A DNA stretch of 64,000 nucleotides from Sinorhizobium alkalisoli. Lineage in GTDB: Bacteria; Pseudomonadota; Alphaproteobacteria; Rhizobiales; Rhizobiaceae. A program made the translations under genes and the position numbers. Below the pieces are notes generated by a model. It made no database searches and was not told where the DNA came from. It saw only the letters and a program-made list of their open reading frames with translations. The stretch is from NCBI RefSeq assembly GCF_008932245.1, contig NZ_CP034909.1, positions 1,240,001 to 1,304,000 of the forward strand, in the 5' to 3' direction. Below are positions 18,607-27,450 of the stretch, piece by piece. Numbering within the stretch: position 1 is the stretch's first letter; each line of letters opens with the position of its first letter.

Positions 18607-19887
18607 ATGGCTCGAAATGGATTGAAAAGTGCTGGTCTCGCGGCGGTAGCCGGATTGCTTGCTGCGTCGGCGGCACAGGCCGGGGGTCTTGAGCGCGGCG
18701 GCTATAATATCGATCTGCTCTTCGATCCGTCGGATTACGCGGCCGAGGCGACCGCGACCTATGTCAATCCGCAGCGCGAACTCAAGAACGTCGTGGACAC
18801 GGACACTGCGGACTCTAATGCGGTTGCAGAGACATTTGGTGGCGGCAACTTGAACGGTCGCCCGAACAGTGTCGATGACACGGATAGCTATTGGGCGCCC
18901 CGCATCGGTTTCAAGGCTGCCTTGGGGGACAGTGTCGACTGTATGGCGGACTACTCGCAGCCGTGGGGTGCTCACCTCAATCCGGGCGAGAACTGGGCCG
19001 GCGCCAACTCCAATATTGAAACCAAGGTCGAAAGCGACAACTACGCTGCCACATGCTCCTACAAGTGGGATCTTGGCCCCGGTCAGATGCGCGTCATTGG
19101 CGGTGTTTTCTACCAGGAGGTCGGCGGCTTTAAGGAGCGCCTTGTCCAGGACTTCACAGGATTTCCACCGCCATTTTCAAGTCTCTCCGGTGTAGGACGG
19201 ATCGACCTTGAGGATAGCGGCTGGGGCTGGCGAGCAGGTGTTGCCTACGAAATCCCCGAATACGCCTTGCGTGCGAGCCTAGTCTATAACAGCGCAGTCG
19301 ACCTCGATCATCTTCGTGGAACAATCGACCTCACGCAGGTCGCATTCTTCGTGCCGGGGATCGGCATATTGAATGGCACGAAGTACGGCGTTCACGGATC
19401 TGCATCGATGCCGGACTCCCTGGAGCTCAAGGTCCAAAGTGGCATCGCGCCGGGATGGTTGGCTTTCGGATCCGTGAAGTGGACCGACTGGAGCCAGTTG
19501 CAGGTCCTCGAGTTTGAACCCGACGAGGCCGCACTGGGCCGTTTCGGGACGAGCTTGAACTTCCTCTACCGCGACGGTTGGACCATCACCGGCGGCATTG
19601 GTCACAAGTTCAATGACCAATGGAGCGGTGCAGTCAGTCTGACCTGGGACCGCGGTACGAGCCACGGCTATGGCGCGCAGACGGACACCTGGACGGTCGG
19701 CACCGGCGTCTCCTATACGCCGACCGCCAACGTGGAAATTCGTCTGGCGGGCGTCGCCGGCATAATGACCAGCGGTAGCTCCGGGGCCGTCACCTACCAG
19801 GGCGAGGTGATCGGCGACGACGTCTCCTACGACTTCGACAATGATTTCGTCGGCGCCATCTCGACATCGCTGAAAGTCAGGTTCTGA
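18607..19887 (+). CDS. FadL/OmpP1/TodX-family outer membrane transport protein
   Basis: This is a 426-residue outer membrane beta-barrel of the FadL family, known for uptake of long-chain fatty acids and other hydrophobic compounds. It has a signal peptide (GLAAVAGLLAASAAQA) and the mature N-terminus GGLERGGYNIDLLFD, which resembles the hatch region. The C-terminal barrel strands end in SLKVRF. Conserved family segments include GWLAFGSVKWTDWSQLQV. The frame is open from 18484, but the ATG at 18607 sits behind GGGGAGGAG. A terminator follows at once, so it is probably monocistronic. Confidence 0.88.
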   Translation: MARNGLKSAGLAAVAGLLAASAAQAGGLERGGYNIDLLFDPSDYAAEATATYVNPQRELKNVVDTDTADSNAVAETFGGGNLNGRPNSVDDTDSYWAPRIGFKAALGDSVDCMADYSQPWGAHLNPGENWAGANSNIETKVESDNYAATCSYKWDLGPGQMRVIGGVFYQEVGGFKERLVQDFTGFPPPFSSLSGVGRIDLEDSGWGWRAGVAYEIPEYALRASLVYNSAVDLDHLRGTIDLTQVAFFVPGIGILNGTKYGVHGSASMPDSLELKVQSGIAPGWLAFGSVKWTDWSQLQVLEFEPDEAALGRFGTSLNFLYRDGWTITGGIGHKFNDQWSGAVSLTWDRGTSHGYGAQTDTWTVGTGVSYTPTANVEIRLAGVAGIMTSGSSGAVTYQGEVIGDDVSYDFDNDFVGAISTSLKVRF

Positions 19888-19909
19888 TCTCTTCCGTCAA
19901 GACGTCCGA

Positions 19910-19933
19910 GGCCCGGTCATTGCCGGGCCTTTT
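19910..19933 (+). terminator. Rho-independent terminator after the FadL porin
   Basis: A perfect stem GGCCCGG / CCGGGCC with a 6-base loop is followed by TTTTG, 22 bp after the stop. Confidence 0.85.
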
Positions 19934-20334
19934 GCTATGGGTCGCGCGCTTCGCTTATGAGCGCTTTCGAATGTGACGATTCAGCAACACATTTATGGCT
20001 ATGATTTTGCTAGTATCGGTCAGGGGACATTATGTCCATTTCCCGCCACAAAATGAGAGCACCCATGGTAGCGACAAACGTGCGGAACCGAGTGCTGTGC
20101 TTGCGTTAAAGGTAAACTGAGTTTGTGTGCTGTCGTGACATTCCCTGGCAATTCGCGTCTGGAGCGCAGTCGGCGTAATGTCGGCCGCGGGGAGGCGGAT
20201 GTTTGCCGCCCGCCGGCCGGGCTGTCGCGAGTGGCCGCGCTCAAGGTTCCGATGACGGCGCTCCGGCTCAATGCCGGTGTTCGCAGCGGTGGTGGGTTCA
20301 GCGTAGACGCGTGGAACGAAAGAAGCTGATTGTG
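19934..20334 (+). promoter_or_regulatory. Long exoR leader with a GGACATTATGTCC palindrome
   Basis: About 400 bp precede exoR without a credible gene. A perfect 13-bp palindrome GGACATTATGTCC (20025-20037) lies in an AT-rich stretch about 300 bp before the start, the best operator candidate. exoR expression is known to be linked to the ExoS/ChvI system in S. meliloti, but I cannot show that this palindrome is a ChvI site. Confidence 0.4.
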
Positions 20335-21138
20335 ATGTGCGGGAGTGAATTCAAGTCGTTGAAGGTCGCGGTGCTCGGCATGTCGCTGGCGGTCGGCGCG
20401 GCTGCCGCGGGGCCGGCGAGGGCCTTCGATCCGGGCGCCGGCGTGACCAAAGAGTCCGGGCCGTTTGCGCTCTTCAAGTTCGGCTTCTCGGCCTACAAGA
20501 ACGGCCGAAAGGACGAGGCGGTCGAGGCCTATCGTTACGCCGCCGAAAAGGGGCACACGGGCTCCCGCTGGGCACTCGCCAATATGTATGCCTATGGCGA
20601 CGGCGTCGCCGAAAACGATCTCGAAGCATTCAAGATCTACAGCGAAATCGCCCAGCAGGGGGTGGAGCCGGGGTCGGAAGACACCGGCTATTTCGTCAAT
20701 GCGCTGATCTCGCTCGCCGGCTATTACCGGCGCGGCATTCCCGATACCCCTGTGCATGCGGACCTGTCGCGGGCGCGGCAACTTTATTTCCAGGCAGCCT
20801 CCGCCTTCGGCGTTGCCGAGGCGCAGTTCCAGTTGGCGCGGATGCTGCTTTCCGGCGAGGGCGGCAGCGTCAACGTCCAACAGGCCAAGAAGTGGCTGAA
20901 CCGGGCGCGCAAGAACGGCCATGCCGGCGCCATGGGTGTCTTCGGCAGCGTCCTTTTCGACGAAGGACAGAGCATTCGGGGTCTCGCCTATATGACCGCC
21001 GCACTCGACCAGTGTTCGCCGAAGGACAGGCCCTGGCTCCAGACCATGCAGGAGCAGGCCTTTTCCCTGGCATCCGAGGACGACCGCCGCGTGGCGATTG
21101 CGATGGCGCAGAACTTGCACCTCGGGCAGGACGACTGA
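20335..21138 (+). CDS. exoR: ExoR, periplasmic regulator of exopolysaccharide and motility
   Basis: ExoR binds the periplasmic side of the sensor ExoS and holds the ExoS/ChvI two-component system inactive. Loss of ExoR raises succinoglycan and lowers motility, and proteolysis of ExoR relieves the block. The 267-residue product has a signal peptide (VAVLGMSLAVGAAAAGPARA) and Sel1/TPR-like helical repeats, for example AEKGHTGSRWALANMYAYGD and FGVAEAQFQLARMLLSGEG. I recognise the sequence as close to S. meliloti ExoR, with scattered substitutions. The frame is open from 20203; ATG 20335 (or GTG 20332) gives the known length. xthA converges on it 16 bp downstream. Confidence 0.95.
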   Translation: MCGSEFKSLKVAVLGMSLAVGAAAAGPARAFDPGAGVTKESGPFALFKFGFSAYKNGRKDEAVEAYRYAAEKGHTGSRWALANMYAYGDGVAENDLEAFKIYSEIAQQGVEPGSEDTGYFVNALISLAGYYRRGIPDTPVHADLSRARQLYFQAASAFGVAEAQFQLARMLLSGEGGSVNVQQAKKWLNRARKNGHAGAMGVFGSVLFDEGQSIRGLAYMTAALDQCSPKDRPWLQTMQEQAFSLASEDDRRVAIAMAQNLHLGQDD

Positions 21139-21154
21139 CCCTCGAGCTTCGATT

Positions 21155-21949
<795 letters not shown>

Positions 21950-22111
21950 ATGGGGTCTGCCTTTCTTTCTCTCCGGTGATCCTTACCGCGATTCTTTGTA
22001 GCGGCTGGCGCGCCGCGCGTCCAATCAGGGCTGAAGCATGGCGCAGCAAACTGGAGCTCCAGCATGAACCTGCGTCCGACTCGATCACTGCTGCAGCCTT
22101 GGGTGGCGGAA

Positions 22112-22139
22112 TTGATTCCGGTCCCGGTCTGTCTATAGT
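22112..22139 (+). promoter_or_regulatory. Predicted promoter directly abutting the cls start codon
   Basis: TTGATT (22112-22117), a 16-bp spacer and TATAGT (22134-22139) form a good sigma-70-like pair. The -10 box ends only 7 bp before the ATG at 22147, so transcription would begin at or next to the A of the start codon. No Shine-Dalgarno sequence is visible. Confidence 0.5.
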
Positions 22140-22146
22140 CCCGCGC

Positions 22147-23610
22147 ATGATCGCATTCATCCAAGATTACTGGCCGCAATTTCTCGCACTCCTGTCCTTC
22201 GCCCTGGGTGCGCCGGCGATCATCCACGCGGCGATGACGAAGGACGATGTGCGTGCCGCCGCGGGCTGGGTGGGCGTGATTCTCCTGTCTCCCATACTTG
22301 GCGCCGTCATATATGCGGTGGCGGGCATCAATCGCATTCGCCGTTCGTCGCTGAGCCTGCAACGCTCCCTGTTGCGCTTGAACGGTCCCGATCCATTCCT
22401 GCGTTTCGATGTCACGAACGATCACGTGGCGGTCCGCTTCGGCCATCGGTTCGCGGCGATGAAGATATTGGGGGACCGCGTTTCGCGATTTGCGATGTCG
22501 ACGGGCAATCGCATCACGGTGCTGGAAGGCGGCGACGACGTATATGCGGCGATGCTGGAGGCGATCGCCGCGGCGCGCCGGAGCATTTTGATTGAGAGCT
22601 ATATCTTCGATCGCGATCGGATCGGACTTCGCTTCGCCGATGCCCTGATTGCCGCGGCAAAGCGCGGGGTCGAGGTGCGCGTGCTGATCGATGCCGTCGG
22701 CGCGCGCTACTCCGTTCCGAGCATCGTTGGGTATCTGCAGGAAGCCGGCGTCCCCACGGCCGTGTTCAACGGCAACATCATCATGGGCCTGAGGCTGCCC
22801 TATGCCAATTTGCGGACCCATCGCAAGATCATCGTCATAGATGGCGAGGTGGCTTTCGCCGGAGGCATGAACATAAGGGCGGAATTTTCGACGGAGGTCG
22901 CGGGCGGAGAGGCCTCCTTCGATACCCATTTCCAGGTTGCGGGGCCGGTCGTCGCCGATATCTTCCAGGTTGCCGCCGAGGACTGGCAGTTCGCGAGGGG
23001 CGAGATTCTTGCGGGCGACGCATGGCGGGTCGTCGAACCGGAGGAAATGGAGGGTATGCCGTCCGTCCTGATGCGCGCCGTTCCCTCAGGCCCCGACAAC
23101 ACCAACGAGACCAACCACAAGATGTTGATGGGGGCCTTTTCGATCGCGCGGAAGCACATTCGCGTGATGTCTCCCTATTTCCTGCCGGACAAGGAACTCA
23201 TCAGCGCGCTGGTGACCGCTGCGCGTAGGGGAGTCGAGGTCGATATCGTCGTGCCGGCAGTCAACAACCTCACTTTGGTGGATCGAGCCATGACGGCGCA
23301 GTTCGATCAGGTTCTGAAGGGGCATTGCCGCGTGTGGCGAGCAAAGGGTGCCTTCAATCACTCCAAGCTGATCGTTGTCGACGACCATTGGGTCTATGTC
23401 GGCTCGTCCAACCTGGACCCCCGCTCGCTACGGCTCAACTTCGAATTTGATCTGGAAATTCTCGATGACGCCATGGCGCGGGCCATCGGCGAGAAAATCT
23501 GCGCCCTCCGGACGAATGCGGAAGAGGTGACCCTCGAGAGTCTGGATGCGCAGCCGCTCCTGAACCGGCTGGCGAATCGGATTCTCTGGCTCGGGTCACC
23601 CTATCTGTAG
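22147..23610 (+). CDS. cls: Cardiolipin synthase (phospholipase D family)
   Basis: The 487-residue protein has two N-terminal membrane helices (about 8-55) and two phospholipase D domains. HKD-type motifs are seen in LRTHRKIIVIDGEVAF (first) and FNHSKLIVVDDHWVYVGSSN (second), with the GGMN signature after the first. Such enzymes join phosphatidylglycerol units into cardiolipin in the inner membrane. The frame is open from 21976, but upstream codons do not resemble the family. The ATG at 22147 matches the usual length and begins MIAFIQDYWPQ. Confidence 0.92.
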   Translation: MIAFIQDYWPQFLALLSFALGAPAIIHAAMTKDDVRAAAGWVGVILLSPILGAVIYAVAGINRIRRSSLSLQRSLLRLNGPDPFLRFDVTNDHVAVRFGHRFAAMKILGDRVSRFAMSTGNRITVLEGGDDVYAAMLEAIAAARRSILIESYIFDRDRIGLRFADALIAAAKRGVEVRVLIDAVGARYSVPSIVGYLQEAGVPTAVFNGNIIMGLRLPYANLRTHRKIIVIDGEVAFAGGMNIRAEFSTEVAGGEASFDTHFQVAGPVVADIFQVAAEDWQFARGEILAGDAWRVVEPEEMEGMPSVLMRAVPSGPDNTNETNHKMLMGAFSIARKHIRVMSPYFLPDKELISALVTAARRGVEVDIVVPAVNNLTLVDRAMTAQFDQVLKGHCRVWRAKGAFNHSKLIVVDDHWVYVGSSNLDPRSLRLNFEFDLEILDDAMARAIGEKICALRTNAEEVTLESLDAQPLLNRLANRILWLGSPYL

Positions 23611-23629
23611 CCCGCATGGGCTCTTTTTT
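23609..23629 (+). terminator. Rho-independent terminator after cls
   Basis: AGCCC GCAT GGGCT followed by CTTTTTTT overlaps the last base of the cls stop codon. The stem is short (5 bp) but the T run is strong. Confidence 0.75.
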
Positions 23630-23652
23630 TCAACGTGAGCCCGCGGGTCTCT

Positions 23653-23982
23653 TCAGACCGAAAAGCTCGTGCCGCAGCCGCAGCTTGCGACCGCGTTCGG
23701 ATTCTTGATCTGGAACGACTGGCCGAGCAGGTTGTCGACGAAATCAATTTCGGAACCGCCCATATAGACGAGCGAAAGGCTGTCGATCAGGACCTTGGCG
23801 TTGTCCTTTTCGAGGACCAGGTCGTCTTCGTTTTCCTTGTCGACAAGGTCGAATTTGTAGGAGAAGCCGGAACAGCCGCCTCCTTCGACGGAGACCCGCA
23901 TGGCAGTCTTGTCCTTTTCCGCCTGGAGAATGGCGGCAATGCGCTTTGCTGCTGCATCCGAAAGGATCACTGTGTCCTGCAT
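23653..23982 (-). CDS. erpA: Iron-sulfur cluster insertion protein ErpA (A-type carrier)
   Basis: A-type carriers deliver Fe-S clusters to target enzymes. The 109-residue product shows the three conserved cysteines: one in VEGGGCSGFSYKFDLV and two in the C-terminal ASCGCGTSFSV. The frame extends 19 codons upstream, but the ATG at 23982 follows a GGAGG site and gives the family length. It is divergent from dgt across a 289-bp gap in which I see no other gene. IscA-type naming is also possible. Confidence 0.93.
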   Translation of the reverse strand: MQDTVILSDAAAKRIAAILQAEKDKTAMRVSVEGGGCSGFSYKFDLVDKENEDDLVLEKDNAKVLIDSLSLVYMGGSEIDFVDNLLGQSFQIKNPNAVASCGCGTSFSV

Positions 23983-24271
23983 GTTTCTGCCTCCTGCCGG
24001 GATCAAGGCCCGGAGAGAATCGTTGTCATCCGAAAGCACCGTGCGTCTGCATGGCGCAGAAACGCCGCTCTCGTCCTGAATGTCTGCATGTCTCTGGCGG
24101 AAGGGACATGCGGGTTGCGCTACACCGAAAAGAGCGAGCGACTGGCGGTTTGTCCATCAGACGTCGTTCCGCCGCAAGCATTCCGGCGGGATGTGCACGG
24201 CTTTCTTGTAGCACATACTATAGGTATGAAGGCGTGAATGTCCCGTCAATGGATGACCCGACAGGTGTGAA

Positions 24272-25489
24272 ATGACTTTTGACAGACAGGCCCTCGGCTT
24301 CGGCTACGGCGAGCATGCGGCCTTCGCCACGGACCCATGGGCTTCACGCGGCCGGCTCTATCCGGAGGCCGCCAGTCCGACGCGATCCGATTTCCAGCGC
24401 GACCGCGACCGCATCGTGCATACCACTGCCTTTCGCCGCCTGAAGCACAAGACGCAGGTCTTCATCGCGGCCGACGGCGACCATTATCGCACGCGGCTCA
24501 CGCACACGATCGAGGTTGCCCAGATCGCTCGCGCGCTCGCAAGGGCGCTGAAACTCGATGAAGACCTCGCCGAGGGCGTAGCCCTTGTCCACGATTTCGG
24601 CCACACCCCATTCGGCCATACCGGTGAGGACGCATTGCACGAGGTCCTGGAGCCTTATGGCGGCTTCGACCACAATGCCCAGTCGCTGCGCATCGTCACT
24701 AAGCTGGAGCGGCGTTATGCGGAGTTCGATGGCCTGAACCTCACCTGGGAGAGCCTCGAAGGGCTGGTCAAGCACAACGGGCCGCTGATGACGGCCGACG
24801 GCAAGGGGACCCGCGGTCCGGTGCCGCAGCCGATCCTCGACTATTGCCAGCTTCATGATCTCGAGCTTGCAAGCTTTGCGAGCCTCGAGGCGCAGGTAGC
24901 GGCCATCTCCGACGACATCGCCTACAACACTCACGATATCGACGATGGTCTGCGGGCAGGCTATCTCACTCTCGGCATGCTCGAGGAGGTTCCGTTCCTC
25001 GCACGCCTCATGCGTGAGGTTGACGACCGCTATCCCGGCCTGGAGACGAGTCGCTTTACACATGAGATCATGCGTCGGCAGATCACCGCGATGGTCGAGG
25101 ACGTCATCGGCGTCGCGCAGGCCCGCCTGCGCGATATCCGGCCCCGGAGCGTGGAAGAGGTGCGAAGGGCCGGCATGGCGATCGCGACCTTTTCCGAGGA
25201 GATGAGCGAGACCGATCGGCAGATCAAGAACCTGCTGATGACCAGGATCTATCGGCATCCGGAGGTCATGCGCGTGCGGCAGGGGGCGGCGTCGATTGTG
25301 ACCGATCTCTTTCATGCTTTCATGGCCGATCCGCAATTGATGCGGGAGCACCACTGGGTCGATCAGATCGCCGGGATGGCGGAGCCGGCCCGCGCGCGCC
25401 ACGTGGGGGATTACCTCGCGGGTATGACCGATACTTTCGCCATCAGCGTGCACAGGCGTTTGTTTGACCATACGCCCGATTTGCGGTAG
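24272..25489 (+). CDS. dgt: Deoxyguanosinetriphosphate triphosphohydrolase-like HD protein
   Basis: Dgt-type enzymes cleave dNTPs to nucleoside and tripolyphosphate and so tune dNTP pools. The 405-residue protein is of the shorter type 2 class common in alphaproteobacteria. The HD-domain residues are visible in [15 protein letters not shown] (first His), [14 protein letters not shown] (His-Asp) and the later [17 protein letters not shown] (Asp). An upstream [11 protein letters not shown] block is typical of dgt. It is followed by argS, with a repeat element in the 137-bp gap. Confidence 0.93.
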   Translation: MTFDRQALGFGYGEHAAFATDPWASRGRLYPEAASPTRSDFQRDRDRIVHTTAFRRLKHKTQVFIAADGDHYRTRLTHTIEVAQIARALARALKLDEDLAEGVALVHDFGHTPFGHTGEDALHEVLEPYGGFDHNAQSLRIVTKLERRYAEFDGLNLTWESLEGLVKHNGPLMTADGKGTRGPVPQPILDYCQLHDLELASFASLEAQVAAISDDIAYNTHDIDDGLRAGYLTLGMLEEVPFLARLMREVDDRYPGLETSRFTHEIMRRQITAMVEDVIGVAQARLRDIRPRSVEEVRRAGMAIATFSEEMSETDRQIKNLLMTRIYRHPEVMRVRQGAASIVTDLFHAFMADPQLMREHHWVDQIAGMAEPARARHVGDYLAGMTDTFAISVHRRLFDHTPDLR

Positions 25490-25549
25490 TGACGCCCCCG
25501 CGCGGAGGCTCGAGGTTCCCCACGAACCCGGCCTCCTTTTGAATTTGCG

Positions 25550-25605
25550 CTACAGCGCCATGCGTCTCGTCAGGCGCAAGGAACTGGAGCACTGTCCAGT
25601 TGGGC
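25550..25605 (+). repeat. Degenerate dispersed palindromic repeat
   Basis: CTACAGCGCCATGCGTCTCG and TCAGGCGCAAGGA match the first arm of the 34478 element. The second part is replaced by GGAGCACTGTCCAG. It lies 22-77 bp upstream of argS. Confidence 0.55.
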
Positions 25606-25626
25606 TGGGAATAGCGGGCGGATCAG

Positions 25627-27387
25627 ATGAATCTTTTCACAGACTTCGAATCAAGAATTAAGAATATTCTGGAATCGCTTGATATCGTTCGTGAAAAACG
25701 ATCTGATCTCGACTTCGGGCGCATCAGTATCGAGCCGCCGCGCGACGCGGGCCATGGCGACGTGGCGACGAATGCGGCGATGGTCCTTGCAAAGGCGCTG
25801 GGCACGAATCCGCGCGCCCTTGCCGATCTCATCATCGACAAGTTGCGCCAGGATCCGGAAGTGGCGGAGGTGTCGGTCGCCGGCCCGGGGTTCATCAATG
25901 TCCGCCTCTCGGTCTCCTATTGGCAGAAGCTGCTTGCCACGATGATCAGGATCGGCACGGATTACGGCCGCAGCACCGTCGGCGCCGGACGCAAGGTGAA
26001 TGTGGAATATGTCTCCGCCAATCCAACGGGGCCGATGCATGTCGGCCATTGCCGCGGCGCCGTGGTCGGCGATGCGCTTGCCAATCTTCTTGCCTTTGCG
26101 GGCTATGACGTCACCAAGGAATACTACATCAACGATGCCGGCTCGCAGATCGACGTGCTCGCCCGCTCGGCGTTCCTGCGTTACCGTCAGGCCCTTGGGG
26201 AGGATGTGGGCGAGGTTCCCCCAGGGCTCTATCCCGGCGACTATCTCATCCCGGTCGGCGAGGCGCTTGCCGATGAATTCGGCACGAGCCTGCGGATCAT
26301 GCCCGACGAGAAATGGATGCCGCTCGTCAAGGAGCGTGTGATCGATGCGATGATGGCAATGATCCGCGAGGACCTCTCGGCGCTCAACGTCAATCATGAC
26401 GTCTTCTTTTCCGAGCGGGCCTTGCACGACAATGGGGCGGCGCGCATTCGCACCGCCATCAACGACCTCACCTTCAAGGGACATGTCTACAAAGGCACGT
26501 TGCCGCCGCCGAAGGGCCAGTTGCCGGAGGATTGGGAAGACCGCGAGCAGACACTTTTCCGCTCGACGGAGGTCGGGGACGACCTCGATCGGCCGCTCAT
26601 CAAGTCCGACGGCACCTATACTTACTTCGCGGCAGACGTTGCTTATTTCAAGGACAAGTTCGATCGCGGCTTCCACGAGATGATCTATGTGCTCGGCGCC
26701 GACCATGGCGGCTATGTCAAGCGGCTGGAGGCGCTGGCGCGGGCGATCTCGGACGGAGAGGCAAAGCTGACGGTTCTGCTCTGCCAGCTCGTCAAGCTTT
26801 ATCGCGGTGGCGAGCCGGTGAAAATGTCCAAGCGTTCGGGCGATTTCGTAACGCTTCGCGACGTGGTCGATGAAGTCGGCCGCGATCCGGTCCGCTTCAT
26901 GATGCTCTACCGGAAGAGTTCCGAGCCGCTCGACTTCGATTTCGCCAAGGTTACCGAACAGTCGAAGGACAATCCGGTCTTCTACGTGCAATATGCGCAC
27001 GCCCGCTGCTGCTCGGTGTTGCGCCAGGCTCACGAAGCTTTCCCTGATCTTGACCTGTCCTCGATCGATCTTGCCGGTGCGGTGATGGGCGCGATCGTCG
27101 ATCCCGCGGAAATGCAGCTAGTCGCCAAGCTCGCAGAATATCCGCGTGTCATCGAGGCGGCGGCACTTTCACAAGAGCCGCACAGGATCGCTTTTTACCT
27201 GTATGATCTTTCCGCAGCCTTCCATGGACTCTGGAACAAAGGTAAGGAAAATACGGAATTACGTTTTGTTAACGATAGGAACAGAGAATTAAGCATTGCC
27301 AGACTCGGACTGGTGCATGCTGTCGCCTCGGTATTGAGGTCGGGTTTGTCCATAACGGGCACCTCGGCGCCGGAAGAGATGCGGTAG
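25627..27387 (+). CDS. argS: Arginyl-tRNA synthetase
   Basis: ArgS charges tRNA-Arg. The 586-residue class I synthetase has the N-terminal Add-1 domain, the HIGH-type motif in [19 protein letters not shown], a KMSK-like element ([13 protein letters not shown]) and the C-terminal DALR anticodon domain (from about 465). Its place before a SPOR protein, nagZ and scpAB is common in rhizobia. Confidence 0.97.
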   Translation: MNLFTDFESRIKNILESLDIVREKRSDLDFGRISIEPPRDAGHGDVATNAAMVLAKALGTNPRALADLIIDKLRQDPEVAEVSVAGPGFINVRLSVSYWQKLLATMIRIGTDYGRSTVGAGRKVNVEYVSANPTGPMHVGHCRGAVVGDALANLLAFAGYDVTKEYYINDAGSQIDVLARSAFLRYRQALGEDVGEVPPGLYPGDYLIPVGEALADEFGTSLRIMPDEKWMPLVKERVIDAMMAMIREDLSALNVNHDVFFSERALHDNGAARIRTAINDLTFKGHVYKGTLPPPKGQLPEDWEDREQTLFRSTEVGDDLDRPLIKSDGTYTYFAADVAYFKDKFDRGFHEMIYVLGADHGGYVKRLEALARAISDGEAKLTVLLCQLVKLYRGGEPVKMSKRSGDFVTLRDVVDEVGRDPVRFMMLYRKSSEPLDFDFAKVTEQSKDNPVFYVQYAHARCCSVLRQAHEAFPDLDLSSIDLAGAVMGAIVDPAEMQLVAKLAEYPRVIEAAALSQEPHRIAFYLYDLSAAFHGLWNKGKENTELRFVNDRNRELSIARLGLVHAVASVLRSGLSITGTSAPEEMR

Positions 27388-27450
27388 GTCGTGTCACCAA
27401 TTCCCCACAATACGCTGGCAATTCAACGCAAGCAGTTGTGAGTGGAGAGA

